Assembly: GCA_018241665.1 (NCBI GenBank) | Contig: JAFEDK010000037.1 | Coordinates: forward strand, 1-39,411 | Direction: 5' to 3' | From: Pseudomonadota bacterium | GTDB taxonomy: Bacteria; Pseudomonadota; Gammaproteobacteria; Burkholderiales; Rhodocyclaceae | DNA length: 39,411 nt | Part shown: positions 9,279 through 18,084 of the stretch, one piece after another | Numbering within the stretch: position 1 is the first letter of the stretch | Layout of the letters: the number at the start of each line of letters is the position of its first letter | Notes under the pieces: generated by a model | What the model saw: the letters and a program-made list of their open reading frames with translations, nothing else | The model's database searches: none | What the model was told of the DNA's origin: nothing | Program-made: the position numbers and the translations under genes

Positions 9279-12057
9279 CTACCAAGGGATGCGCTGGTTC
9301 AAATGCGACCTGCAAATGCAGACGCCGGCGGACGCGCCGCACTGGCGAGGTGCGGCTATGGGAACGACGGTCAACGAGCAGAAGGAGGCCGCTCGTGCCT
9401 ACATACGCCGGTGCTACGAGGTTGGCCTTGAGGCAATCGCCATCACGGACCACAACTACCTTTCGAAGTCGTTCATCCCGCTGCTGCAAGAGGCGATTCA
9501 TGAACTGACGGGTGAGTTCGGATACAGGATGGTTTTGTTCCCCGGATTCGAGTTTGAAGCCGATGTCGGAAAGGGCGTCCATGTCCTGGGCATCTTTGAG
9601 CCGGATGCAGACCTCGAAGAGCTGGACCATCTCCTGACGGAGTGCGGTATTGGGTATCCGCGCGTTCAAGGAGGCGTGCTCGCAAAATCAACACGCCGGC
9701 TCCCAGAGCTGTTGAAGTGCATTCAGCAGGTGAACCCAGACGGGAAGCAACGAGGCATCGTCGTAATGCCTCATGCGCTCAAAGACGATGGCCTGTTCGA
9801 CAACGGCAAGGTCAGCGAGTGGTTGCAACAAACGGAGTACCTGAATCCAGACTTGCTTGCCGTGGAGGTCCCGAAGCCAGTCCACGAGATGAGCCCCGGA
9901 TGGCGCAGGCTTTTTGGCGCAGGTACCGACTGTGACGCAGCATGGCGGCGCCAGCGCTCGGTGGCATGCATCATGTCATCGGACAACAAGGCGCTCACCA
10001 AGGAAGAGAACGCCGAAAACTACATTGGCATGCGGTACACCTGGGTCAAGATGTCTGAACCTTCGGTTGAGGCGTTGCGTCAGGCATTTCTGGACCACGA
10101 GTCACGAATCCGCCTCCAAACGGTGAGGCCCAGCAATGATGAGCGTCACCCTCGGTTGGTCAGCATTGCGGTCAAGGGCGCGGCCTTTGTGGAAGACCAG
10201 GTTGTGCACTTCTCACCGAACCTCAATTGCATCATTGGCGGACGGGGAAGTGGAAAGTCTTCGTTATTGGAGTACATCCGTTTCTGTTTTCAGCCTGACT
10301 ATCTGTCTTCCGTAGATGCGGACCTGCATGAGAAGTTGAAGGGCATTCACCGAACCGTTGAGAGCGGCGACGCTGAGCTGCACGTGTCCTTCGAAGTTGC
10401 CCCCGGCGTTTTGGATACCGTCCTGTTGAAGCCGAGCGCCAAGGAACACAGGCTCATAAACCGCGAGGTGCACGACCTGCGGACGGTGCTGGACCAGATG
10501 AGGGTGCAGTTCTTTAGCCAGGGTGAGCTAAGCAGGCTGAGTAAGCCGGGGCAGAAAAACCAGGTGCTGAGATTGATTGATGCCTCCTGCAGTGAGCGCC
10601 TGTCTGAACTGGCTGGCCAGGAATCGGCGGTACGCGGAGCGCTGGAGAAGCTTTTTGCGGCTGGCCGGCAGGCCGAAGCGTTGGCGGGAGAGGTCCAGCG
10701 TACCAAGCAAGAACTCGATGAGCTGACCAGGCAGTGGCAGGCACGCAAGGAGATTCAAGCAGACGCGGCAGCTCACCGCCTTGCACAGGATGCCAAGCAA
10801 TTCGTCAGTGCGGCAGTGGCGCTGGCAAAAAGCGATGCAGAGACGTTACGCGCGGCGCTATCGGGGCTGGACTCAGTTCCTGAGCTTCCCGAGCCTGCGG
10901 CAGGCTGGCCAAGCTCTGAGTGGTTTGCGGACATGCGGGGCGCATTGCTTCGCGCTCGGGAATCGCTGTGCGCGGAGGTAGAAGCTGCCGTTGGCAAATA
11001 CACCGCTGCCATTCAAGGCGAGCTTGAAGGACACGCGAAGTGGCCGACGGTCAGTTCCCAGCTTAGCGACGCGGAAGCAAAGTTCCTTGCTGCTTGCCGA
11101 GACAAGGGTGTGCTGCCCACCGATGTCAGCAAGCTGCAGGAAGTCGACCGCCTTCGAAACGCACGGCAGGCCGACCTCGATACGAAGCAGAAGCAGCTTG
11201 CAGTCATGCACCAGCAGGCTGCCGACTTCGACAAGACATTGTCCAGGCTTCACACCATCTGGCGCGAGCAGTTCGATGCCCGCAAAGCAGCTTGTGCAGC
11301 ATTGCAGAGGCCTACAACTGTGGTTGCAGCCAGCTTCATGCTGGATGCTCGCGCCTTCGATACGGCCTGGGAGCGACTAGCACCCAGGGACAGCCGTACC
11401 CGTCTTGGACGAAGCTGGGAAGACATCGGACGGTCGGTCTTTGCAGTATTCGCTCAAACACCGGCTTCGGCAGCTCCCTGGGAGGTTTTTCAACAGTGGT
11501 TGAAGTCGCCCGAATCCATGCCCGCAGGGAGTTCGGCGACTTCGCTGGCGACGGAGCTCGTGAAGCATATGGAAACCCCCGACGTTCGTGCAATTTGGGA
11601 GAAAGTTCGACTGACGCGGGTTGATGACCTCATTGACGTAGAACTCAAACGCCCAGACGGAACAAGCGCTGGACGGATGAGCGGCGAAGGAGGAAAAGTT
11701 CTGTCTGAAGGGCAACGCAATACCGCCCTCTTGAGTCTCATCCTTGCAGAAGGGGTAGGCCCCATCGTCATCGACCAACCTGAAGACGAGCTGGACTCGA
11801 ACTACATCTTCAGCGACCTCGTTCCCCTGCTTCGGCACACGAAGAACGGTCGCCAACTCCTGCTCGCGACGCATAACGCCAACTTGCCCGTGAACGCGGA
11901 CGCTGAGCTCATCTACGCATTCGACGCGCAAGACGGAAAGGGCAAGAAGCGAACCCAAGGCGGTCTGGACAGGGCCGACGTGACCAGAGCCGTGCTCGAC
12001 ATCATGGAAGGCTCAGAGCAAGCCTTCAAGCAGCGCAGCGAGAAGTACCACTTCTGA
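9271..12057 (+). CDS. TrlF/Ppl-like PHP-domain plus SMC/ABC-type ATPase, defence protein
   Basis: 928 residues, ATG 9271, with AAGGGAGG 6 nt upstream. The first 290 or so residues look like a PHP phosphoesterase domain: AITDHNYLS, FPGFEFEAD, GVHVLGIFE and VVMPHAL hold likely metal ligands. The usual first HxH reads DLQMQTP here. An ABC/SMC-type ATPase follows: Walker A GGRGSGKSS around 322, a long coiled-coil insert (about 440-700), LSEGQ signature around 810, PIVIDQPEDELDS Walker B around 831, and LLATHNANLPV H-loop. Proteins of this architecture are named TrlF or Ppl; Ppl was reported as a stand-alone phage defence gene. Here it is cargo between pglX and pglZ. The probable role is nucleic-acid cleavage gated by ATP and DNA ends (inference). 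Confidence 0.88.
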   Translation: MTDYQGMRWFKCDLQMQTPADAPHWRGAAMGTTVNEQKEAARAYIRRCYEVGLEAIAITDHNYLSKSFIPLLQEAIHELTGEFGYRMVLFPGFEFEADVGKGVHVLGIFEPDADLEELDHLLTECGIGYPRVQGGVLAKSTRRLPELLKCIQQVNPDGKQRGIVVMPHALKDDGLFDNGKVSEWLQQTEYLNPDLLAVEVPKPVHEMSPGWRRLFGAGTDCDAAWRRQRSVACIMSSDNKALTKEENAENYIGMRYTWVKMSEPSVEALRQAFLDHESRIRLQTVRPSNDERHPRLVSIAVKGAAFVEDQVVHFSPNLNCIIGGRGSGKSSLLEYIRFCFQPDYLSSVDADLHEKLKGIHRTVESGDAELHVSFEVAPGVLDTVLLKPSAKEHRLINREVHDLRTVLDQMRVQFFSQGELSRLSKPGQKNQVLRLIDASCSERLSELAGQESAVRGALEKLFAAGRQAEALAGEVQRTKQELDELTRQWQARKEIQADAAAHRLAQDAKQFVSAAVALAKSDAETLRAALSGLDSVPELPEPAAGWPSSEWFADMRGALLRARESLCAEVEAAVGKYTAAIQGELEGHAKWPTVSSQLSDAEAKFLAACRDKGVLPTDVSKLQEVDRLRNARQADLDTKQKQLAVMHQQAADFDKTLSRLHTIWREQFDARKAACAALQRPTTVVAASFMLDARAFDTAWERLAPRDSRTRLGRSWEDIGRSVFAVFAQTPASAAPWEVFQQWLKSPESMPAGSSATSLATELVKHMETPDVRAIWEKVRLTRVDDLIDVELKRPDGTSAGRMSGEGGKVLSEGQRNTALLSLILAEGVGPIVIDQPEDELDSNYIFSDLVPLLRHTKNGRQLLLATHNANLPVNADAELIYAFDAQDGKGKKRTQGGLDRADVTRAVLDIMEGSEQAFKQRSEKYHF

Positions 12058-12081
12058 CAAGAGAACAGGGAGCAAGAACAG

Positions 12082-14175
12082 ATGGCCACCAGAGCCCAAG
12101 CATTGCAGCACCTCCGTTTGGCCATGGCCAACCCGGAGGCGGACTTCCGAAAAGGTCAGTGGGAGGCCATCGACCACATCGTCAACCACCGCGGCAAGGT
12201 GCTCTGCGTCCAGCGAACCGGCTGGGGCAAGAGCATGGTGTATTTCGTATCGGCAAAGCTCATGCGTGCGCAGGGCGCCGGGGTCACGCTCATCATCTCG
12301 CCGCTCTTGGCACTGATGCGCAACCAGATTGAGGCGGCGCAGCGGCTTGGGCTCAGGGCTCTCACGGTCAACTCGACCAACCAGGAAGACTGGGGCCACG
12401 TGCGCGACGAGCTGCTAGTCGACCGTGTCGACCTGCTGTTGATTTCTCCTGAGCGACTGGCCAACGACGAGTTCGTGGCCGGGACTTTGCAGCCCATCGC
12501 CGCTCGAATCGGGCTGCTGGTCATCGATGAGGCGCACTGCATTTCGGACTGGGGGCATGATTTCCGGCCGGACTACCGTCGCATTGGTCAGGTGTTGGCG
12601 CGGCTGCCGGCCAACATCGCAGTGTTGGCGACCACGGCGACGGCAAACCGTCGCGTGGAGCAAGACGTCGCGGCTCAATTGGGTGGTGCCGTCGCCGTAC
12701 AGCGCGGCCCTTTGGTTCGAGAAAGCCTTGCGCTGCAGAACATGCGTATACCGGGCCCCGCCGACCGTCTCGCCTGGTTGGCTGACCAGATTCCCCAACT
12801 TCCTGGAAGCGGCATCGTCTACACGCTGACCACCCGCGACGCGGACCGCGTCGCCGAGTGGCTGCGCTTGAACGGCATTGATGCGCACGCCTACCACGCA
12901 GGCAAGACGGACGACGAACGGCAGGAGCTCGAACAGGCCCTGCTGCTCAATCGCATCAAGTGCTTGGTTGCGACGACGGCGCTGGGCATGGGCTATGACA
13001 AGCCGGACCTGACCTTCGTCATTCACTACCAGACGCCCGGTAACGTAGTTGCCTACTACCAGCAGGTCGGGCGAGCTGGACGAGCGATACCGGTTGCCTA
13101 CGGCGTGCTGCTTTCGGGGGATGAAGAGGACGACATCAACGAGTACTTCCGAGACTCCGCGTTCCCGCCCGAGTGGCAGGTCAATCGCATCTTGGAGGCA
13201 CTGGAGGCTGCGGACGAAGGCTTGAAAGTGCGCGAGATTGAACGTGCTGTCAACTTGCGCCAATCGCAGATTGAGAAGGTGCTAAAGCTGCTGGTCGTCG
13301 AACCGCAGTCGCCGGTGCTGCGCATCGAGGGCGCGTGGTATCGAACGCCCAACCACTTCCAGCTTGACCGCCAGCGGATTGCGCACCTCACGGCACAGCG
13401 CGAGGACGAATGGGCGCAGATGAAGCGCTACCTGGGCAATGAGCGCTGCTTGATGCAATTCCTGGCCGAGGCCCTGGACGACCCCAATGGGCAGCCATGC
13501 GGTCGATGCGCAGTCTGTCTGGGGCGCCCCGTACTGCCTGTCGAGCTACAGCGGAACACTCACATTGAGGCACAGAGATTCGTGCGACACAGCGAAATGC
13601 CCTTGGAGCTGAAGAAGCAATGGGACCTTGACGCGCTCGCCCAGTATCAAGCTGCTTTCGGCTGGAGCAAGCAGAACATCCCACAAGCGTTGCGAGGCGA
13701 AGAGGGACGCGTCCTGTCGCGCTGGGGTGAACCGGTTTGGGGCGAACTTGTGGCCCACGGGAAGGCCCACGGGCACTTCGACGACGAACTCGTTGCGGCC
13801 TCCGCGGACCTCATTCTCAACCGATGGGGTGCGCCGGTCGCTTGGGTGACCTGTATTCCCTCGAACCGTCATCCGAACTTGGTGCCGGAGTTCGCGGCCC
13901 GGTTGGCGGCGGCATTGGGCGTGCCTTTCCGCCCAGTCATCCAGAAGTCGCGGGAAACCGAGCCTCAAAAAAACATGGAGAACCGCTTCCACCAGTGCCA
14001 CAACCTGGACGGGGCATTCACGGTTCATTCTGAGGCCGGGACCGAAAATGCGGTCCTGCTGGTGGACGACGTCGTCGATTCAGCATGGACCTTGACCTTG
14101 GCAGTTGCCCTGCTTCGTCAGACAGGCACCGCCGCGGTGTATCCGTTCGCACTGGCTACTACCACGGCGAAGTGA
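12082..14175 (+). CDS. RecQ-family DNA helicase with C-terminal phosphoribosyltransferase-like domain
   Basis: 697 residues, ATG 12082, GGGAG upstream. Superfamily 2 motifs run in RecQ order: QRTGWGKS (Walker A, about 43-50), VIDEAHCISDWGHDFRPDYR (about 146-165), ATTATANR, GMGYDKPDL and QQVGRAGRA (about 327). A Cys cluster (CLMQF...CGRCAVC, about 455-480) matches the RecQ zinc site. The last 100 or so residues are a PRTase-like Rossmann domain. They carry VTCIPSNRHPNLVPEFA, then AVLLVDDVVDSAWTL (about 657-671), which resembles the PRPP-binding loop of ComF-type proteins. The probable action is 3'-5' unwinding. The PRTase part may bind nucleotide or 5'-phosphate ends rather than catalyse. It is followed 12 nt later by a dprA-like gene, recalling the ComF/DprA competence partners. 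Confidence 0.9.
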   Translation: MATRAQALQHLRLAMANPEADFRKGQWEAIDHIVNHRGKVLCVQRTGWGKSMVYFVSAKLMRAQGAGVTLIISPLLALMRNQIEAAQRLGLRALTVNSTNQEDWGHVRDELLVDRVDLLLISPERLANDEFVAGTLQPIAARIGLLVIDEAHCISDWGHDFRPDYRRIGQVLARLPANIAVLATTATANRRVEQDVAAQLGGAVAVQRGPLVRESLALQNMRIPGPADRLAWLADQIPQLPGSGIVYTLTTRDADRVAEWLRLNGIDAHAYHAGKTDDERQELEQALLLNRIKCLVATTALGMGYDKPDLTFVIHYQTPGNVVAYYQQVGRAGRAIPVAYGVLLSGDEEDDINEYFRDSAFPPEWQVNRILEALEAADEGLKVREIERAVNLRQSQIEKVLKLLVVEPQSPVLRIEGAWYRTPNHFQLDRQRIAHLTAQREDEWAQMKRYLGNERCLMQFLAEALDDPNGQPCGRCAVCLGRPVLPVELQRNTHIEAQRFVRHSEMPLELKKQWDLDALAQYQAAFGWSKQNIPQALRGEEGRVLSRWGEPVWGELVAHGKAHGHFDDELVAASADLILNRWGAPVAWVTCIPSNRHPNLVPEFAARLAAALGVPFRPVIQKSRETEPQKNMENRFHQCHNLDGAFTVHSEAGTENAVLLVDDVVDSAWTLTLAVALLRQTGTAAVYPFALATTTAK

Positions 14176-14187
14176 AATGAGATTGAA

Positions 14188-15624
14188 ATGAGCCACCAGG
14201 CATTGAGCGCAGATACTGAAGTTGTCCTCCTGCTGTGCGGGCGGTTTGGCGGGGAGCGGCAGGAGCCGTTCCAGCCGCTGTCGGCGCGTGATTACGGCGA
14301 ATTTGCCAAGTGGCTGAATGTGCGGAGCCTTCGCCCAGCAGACCTGTTGACTGAAGCCGGCAAGGCTCAGCTTCAGGCGCTGCACGAAGCCAAGTTGGAG
14401 AAGAAACGTGTCGAGTTCCTTCTGGAGCGCGGCACTGCGATGGCCCTCGCGCTTGAGCGCTGGAGCCGCGGCGGCCTCTGGGTCATCTCGCGCGGCGATG
14501 CGGAATTCCCTAAGCGTTTGAAGCGCCACCTGAAGCATGCGGCGCCGCCACTTCTCTACGGCGCCGGTAAGAAGGAGCTTCTCGACATGGGGGGGCTCGC
14601 CATCATCGGCTCAAGAGACGCCACTGAGGACACACTGGAGTTCACGCGGGAGGTTGCCGCGAGGTGTGCGCAAGAGGGTATGGGTGTGGTGTCGGGTGGT
14701 GCGCGCGGCGTTGACGCAGCCGCCATGCAAGGTTCGACCGAGGCTGGCGGATACACCATCGGCGTTCTGGCCGCCGACCTCTTGAAGACCAGCGTCAGCC
14801 GACAGAACCGCCTGGGTCTGCAGGAAGGCCGCCTCGTTCTCGTTTCGCCGTTCTATCCGGAAGCTGGCTTCAACGCTGGCAATGCGATGGGGCGCAACAA
14901 GTACATCTATGCGCTGTCGGACAGGGCGTTGGTGATTGATTCCGCGCTGGGCAGTGGTGGCACCTGGGAGGGTGCACTGGAAGCTCTCACCCAGCAATGG
15001 GTCCCGCTCTATGTCCGCACCCCTGGAAATGGTCAGGGAAACGCGGCGCTCGTGGACAAGGGAGGCGTCGCCTTCACCTTCGTGCCTGGACAAGGAAAAT
15101 CGTTACTCGACTACTTCGAGCGCACAGCTCCAGGTGTCAACAAGGTGTCCGAGCTGGCACCGCCTCAGCAGTCTTTGCTGTCCATCGATGCAAGCTCCGA
15201 TGACGCCACATTGCCGAATGCTATTGCGGCGAGCGGGAGCGATGCAACGCCAGTCGTCGACACATCGGCGGAAGTACCCGAACGGCCATCCGACGTGCCC
15301 GACGGCGCGACCAATGAGGCATCAGCGCCATTAGTGCCGACAAGCGCTGTCGAACCCGAGGCCGACAACCTGGCCGAAACTGCGGCCTCTGTCCCCATCG
15401 ATTCGACGCTGAGCACGCTGGACATGTACGAAGACTTCCTCAAGAAGCTGTCACTTGCCCTTCACGGCGGGCCCTTGTCAGAGGAAGAAATTGCGAAACG
15501 TCTCGTTCTTGAAAAGGGGCAAGCGAAGGTCTGGCTCAAGAGGGCCGTTGAAGTAGGTCAGGTGGAAAAGCTGAAGAAGCCTGTCCGTTATGCGCAGGGT
15601 CGTCAGCCCTCGCTTCTTGATTGA
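14188..15624 (+). CDS. DprA/Smf-like DNA-processing protein
   Basis: 478 residues from ATG 14188; the ribosome-binding site is weak and the gene is 12 nt behind the helicase. The core (about residues 110-310) is a DprA-type Rossmann fold. It carries LAIIGSRDATEDT, VVSGGARGVDAAAMQGS, and NKYIYALSDRALVIDSALGSGGTWEGALEAL, matching the GSR, SGGARGID and RNR-SGT landmarks. An Ala/Ser/Pro/Asp-rich linker (about 330-410) joins it to a C-terminal winged helix (LSEEEIAKRLVLEKGQAKVWLKRAV). DprA binds incoming single-stranded DNA and loads RecA; DprA-like proteins also occur in defence islands. Inside BREX it probably handles ssDNA with the neighbouring RecQ-PRTase (inference). This is not the housekeeping dprA, since none of its usual neighbours are here. 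Confidence 0.85.
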   Translation: MSHQALSADTEVVLLLCGRFGGERQEPFQPLSARDYGEFAKWLNVRSLRPADLLTEAGKAQLQALHEAKLEKKRVEFLLERGTAMALALERWSRGGLWVISRGDAEFPKRLKRHLKHAAPPLLYGAGKKELLDMGGLAIIGSRDATEDTLEFTREVAARCAQEGMGVVSGGARGVDAAAMQGSTEAGGYTIGVLAADLLKTSVSRQNRLGLQEGRLVLVSPFYPEAGFNAGNAMGRNKYIYALSDRALVIDSALGSGGTWEGALEALTQQWVPLYVRTPGNGQGNAALVDKGGVAFTFVPGQGKSLLDYFERTAPGVNKVSELAPPQQSLLSIDASSDDATLPNAIAASGSDATPVVDTSAEVPERPSDVPDGATNEASAPLVPTSAVEPEADNLAETAASVPIDSTLSTLDMYEDFLKKLSLALHGGPLSEEEIAKRLVLEKGQAKVWLKRAVEVGQVEKLKKPVRYAQGRQPSLLD

Positions 15625-15637
15625 GGAGCGAAGGCAA

Positions 15638-17977
15638 ATGATGACGTCTCCGACACTCCTGCAAGTACTGGCCGCTGCGCTCAAAGACGCCTCGAAAGTC
15701 AACGGTTCGGTGCAGGTCAAACCTGCCGCGGTCTTATGGACAGATGCCGAGGCACAGTGGACCCCGGCGCTGGCTGGGCTGCACGCTGAAGGTATTGGCA
15801 TCGCCACGCTGGGGGCCTACGAACCGCATTTGCGGCGAGGACCGGCGATATGGTTGAAGTGCGCCGTCGCAGGGCTGATACCAGAAATGGGCGGCGACAA
15901 TAAACCCAGCGTTCTGTACTTGCCCGGATTGAGACGTTCGGACCTGCGTGCCATCGAGAGCTGTCCTCGCGCCATCCAGCCTTTGGCCGAATTGCAGTAC
16001 CGCGGAGTGTTTTGGAGCCAGGCCAACGGCAAGGACTGGACGCTCAATGCGTTCTTGAGCTCGAAGAGCGGAGGCCTGGGCCTTGACGTTTCGCAGGACA
16101 AGGCCACCCAGGTGGCCTTGTCCCAAGTGCTGTCTGCCGGTGTGTTGCTGGACAGGCCGCTGAACGAGCTTAAGGGCCGGCAAATCAACGCCGAGTGGCT
16201 GCTGAGCCTGCTGGCACCAAACCCAACCCGAGACTTGCTGGTATGGATGAACGCGCCTCAGGTTACGCAGAAGGACTGGGCCGGCGTGCGGTGGGACGTT
16301 TTCTCCAAGCGGGCCAACTCTGACTTCGGCTTCGACCCGGTCAGCGACGGGCCCCTGGTGGCCGCTGAGAAGCTGGCCCGGCGCGAGGGTAGGTGGGCGG
16401 TCGTGGCCGAGGTCTATCGGGATTCGTACACCAGCTTTCCGGAGATGCTAACGCTGCTCCGCACGGTGCAGCCGCCGCAGATGGGGTTGTTCCCGGACAT
16501 GGACCAACTGGCGGGCTACCCCCAAGCCAACGAGCAGGGTGAGTCGGGCTTGCGCTATGCACTGTCTGCTTGTGCAGCAATGGATGCCATTCAAGCACGC
16601 ACTGCCATTCTGGCCGCAGAGAAAGAGCACGGCGCGCGGCGCGGATGGCTATGGTCTCGCATGGGGCAGTCCTCTCTGGCGTCGGCAGTGGAGCACCTGG
16701 CCCGCTTGGCCGAGCTCAGTGCAACGGCCCCCATCGGCAACACGCCGGCAGAGTTGGCTGCGAGCTATCAACAATCCGGCTGGCAGGTGGACGATGCCGC
16801 AACGCAGGCCATGGGCTGTGTGCACACCAAGGCCGACACGGAAGCCGTCGGCTCTGCAGTGCGCGCGGTATACCTGCCTTGGCTGGAGGAAGCCGCGAAG
16901 CGACTGCAGGACGCCATGAGGAATGTGGGGGGCCTTCCGCCGCTGTTGGAGGCGTCGAACCTGTCGGCCAACGACGCCGGCACGTGCACGGTGTTTGTGG
17001 ATGGCTTGCGGTACGACGTGGCGCAGCGCCTACGCGCAAAGGTGGGGGGGCTGGACTCGACAGCGCTGACAGCCCGGTGGACCAGCATGCCTTCGGTCAC
17101 TGCCTCGGGCAAGGCTTGGTGTTCGCCGGTGGCTGGACTCGTTTCAGGTACAGCGGAGGATTTGGAGTTTGAGCCTCGCGTCGCAAAAGACGGGAAGCCG
17201 CTCTCCGGCTACAACTTCCGCAAGCTGCTGGGCGAAAACGGTGTTCAGCCACTCGACAAGCACGAGACAGGCGACCCAAGCGGACGCGGCTGGACCGAAT
17301 CTGGAGACCTGGACCATTACGGGCATCAACACGGCATTCGCCTGGCGCGTGACTTGGATGCGCAGCTGGCCCAGGTGGTCGAGCGCGTGCAGGAGCTGCG
17401 AGACGCCGGGTGGCGCCGGATTCGCATCGTCACCGACCACGGTTGGCTGCTGGTGCCGGGTGGCTTGCCCAAGACCGAGCTGCCCAAGCACCAGGCGGAG
17501 ACGCGCTGGGGGCGCTGCGCCGTCCTCAAGGACACCGCACACGGCACGCCACTGACCTTTGGCTGGGATTGGTGCAAGGATGTCCAGGTGGCGTACGCGC
17601 CCGGGGTTTTTTCGTTCATCGCTGGGGCCGACTACGCGCACGGTGGCCTAAGCTTGCAGGAGTGCCTCGTGCCCGTGCTGGAGCTGGAGGCGGCGGCGCC
17701 TTCTGAACAGGTTCAGGTCACCATCAAAGCCGTCACCTGGAGGGGGCTGCGCTGTGTAGTTGAGGTGGACACTACAGCACAGGACCTGACTGTGGACGTA
17801 CGGACAAAGCCCGCACTGGCGTCGACCAGCTTAGCGGTTAGCGTAAAGCCCCTGGCAGGCGGTAAAGCCAGTGTGGCAGTGGCCGACGACGACAACCTGG
17901 GTTCGGCCGCCGTAGTGGTGGTCTTGGGTGCCGACGGGCAGGTGCTTCAGAAACAGGTAACGACCGTGAGCGGCTAA
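15638..17977 (+). CDS. pglZ: PglZ-domain alkaline-phosphatase-like protein, BREX system
   Basis: 779 residues. The frame is open from 15590 and overlaps dprA, but GAGGAG (15623-15628) lies 9 nt before ATG 15638, with a second ATG directly behind it. The PglZ domain is marked by TVFVDGLRYDVAQRL around residue 450 (metal-binding Asp) and IRIVTDHGWLLVPGG around 597 (the TDHG metal site). The C-terminal 80 residues form a Val/Asp-rich beta domain. PglZ is a nuclease/phosphatase-superfamily enzyme present in every BREX type and required for both modification and exclusion. Sequence character fits the form NCBI calls BREX-1 PglZ type B rather than the classic E. coli form (from memory, moderate). 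Confidence 0.9.
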   Translation: MMTSPTLLQVLAAALKDASKVNGSVQVKPAAVLWTDAEAQWTPALAGLHAEGIGIATLGAYEPHLRRGPAIWLKCAVAGLIPEMGGDNKPSVLYLPGLRRSDLRAIESCPRAIQPLAELQYRGVFWSQANGKDWTLNAFLSSKSGGLGLDVSQDKATQVALSQVLSAGVLLDRPLNELKGRQINAEWLLSLLAPNPTRDLLVWMNAPQVTQKDWAGVRWDVFSKRANSDFGFDPVSDGPLVAAEKLARREGRWAVVAEVYRDSYTSFPEMLTLLRTVQPPQMGLFPDMDQLAGYPQANEQGESGLRYALSACAAMDAIQARTAILAAEKEHGARRGWLWSRMGQSSLASAVEHLARLAELSATAPIGNTPAELAASYQQSGWQVDDAATQAMGCVHTKADTEAVGSAVRAVYLPWLEEAAKRLQDAMRNVGGLPPLLEASNLSANDAGTCTVFVDGLRYDVAQRLRAKVGGLDSTALTARWTSMPSVTASGKAWCSPVAGLVSGTAEDLEFEPRVAKDGKPLSGYNFRKLLGENGVQPLDKHETGDPSGRGWTESGDLDHYGHQHGIRLARDLDAQLAQVVERVQELRDAGWRRIRIVTDHGWLLVPGGLPKTELPKHQAETRWGRCAVLKDTAHGTPLTFGWDWCKDVQVAYAPGVFSFIAGADYAHGGLSLQECLVPVLELEAAAPSEQVQVTIKAVTWRGLRCVVEVDTTAQDLTVDVRTKPALASTSLAVSVKPLAGGKASVAVADDDNLGSAAVVVVLGADGQVLQKQVTTVSG

Positions 17978-18017
17978 CGGCGGCCCGCCAGGTGCCAAGC
18001 TGTTACCTCGTTACCTG
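17954..18017. promoter_or_regulatory. Inverted repeat across the pglZ-brxL gap, putative operator or internal promoter region
   Basis: CAGGTAACG at 17954-17962, in the last codons of pglZ, is the exact reverse complement of CGTTACCTG at 18009-18017. A third half-site, GTTACCT, lies at 18002-18008. The 107-nt space before brxL is the largest gap in the BREX array. It is a plausible place for separate control of brxL and the SPARTA genes, which follow without another sizeable gap. No clear -35/-10 pair is visible. Confidence 0.4.
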
Positions 18018-18084
18018 GGCACCGAGATAGACAACAACAAAGCGGGCGACCGGCTCCAGACAGGTCGTAGATAGGTGTTTGACG

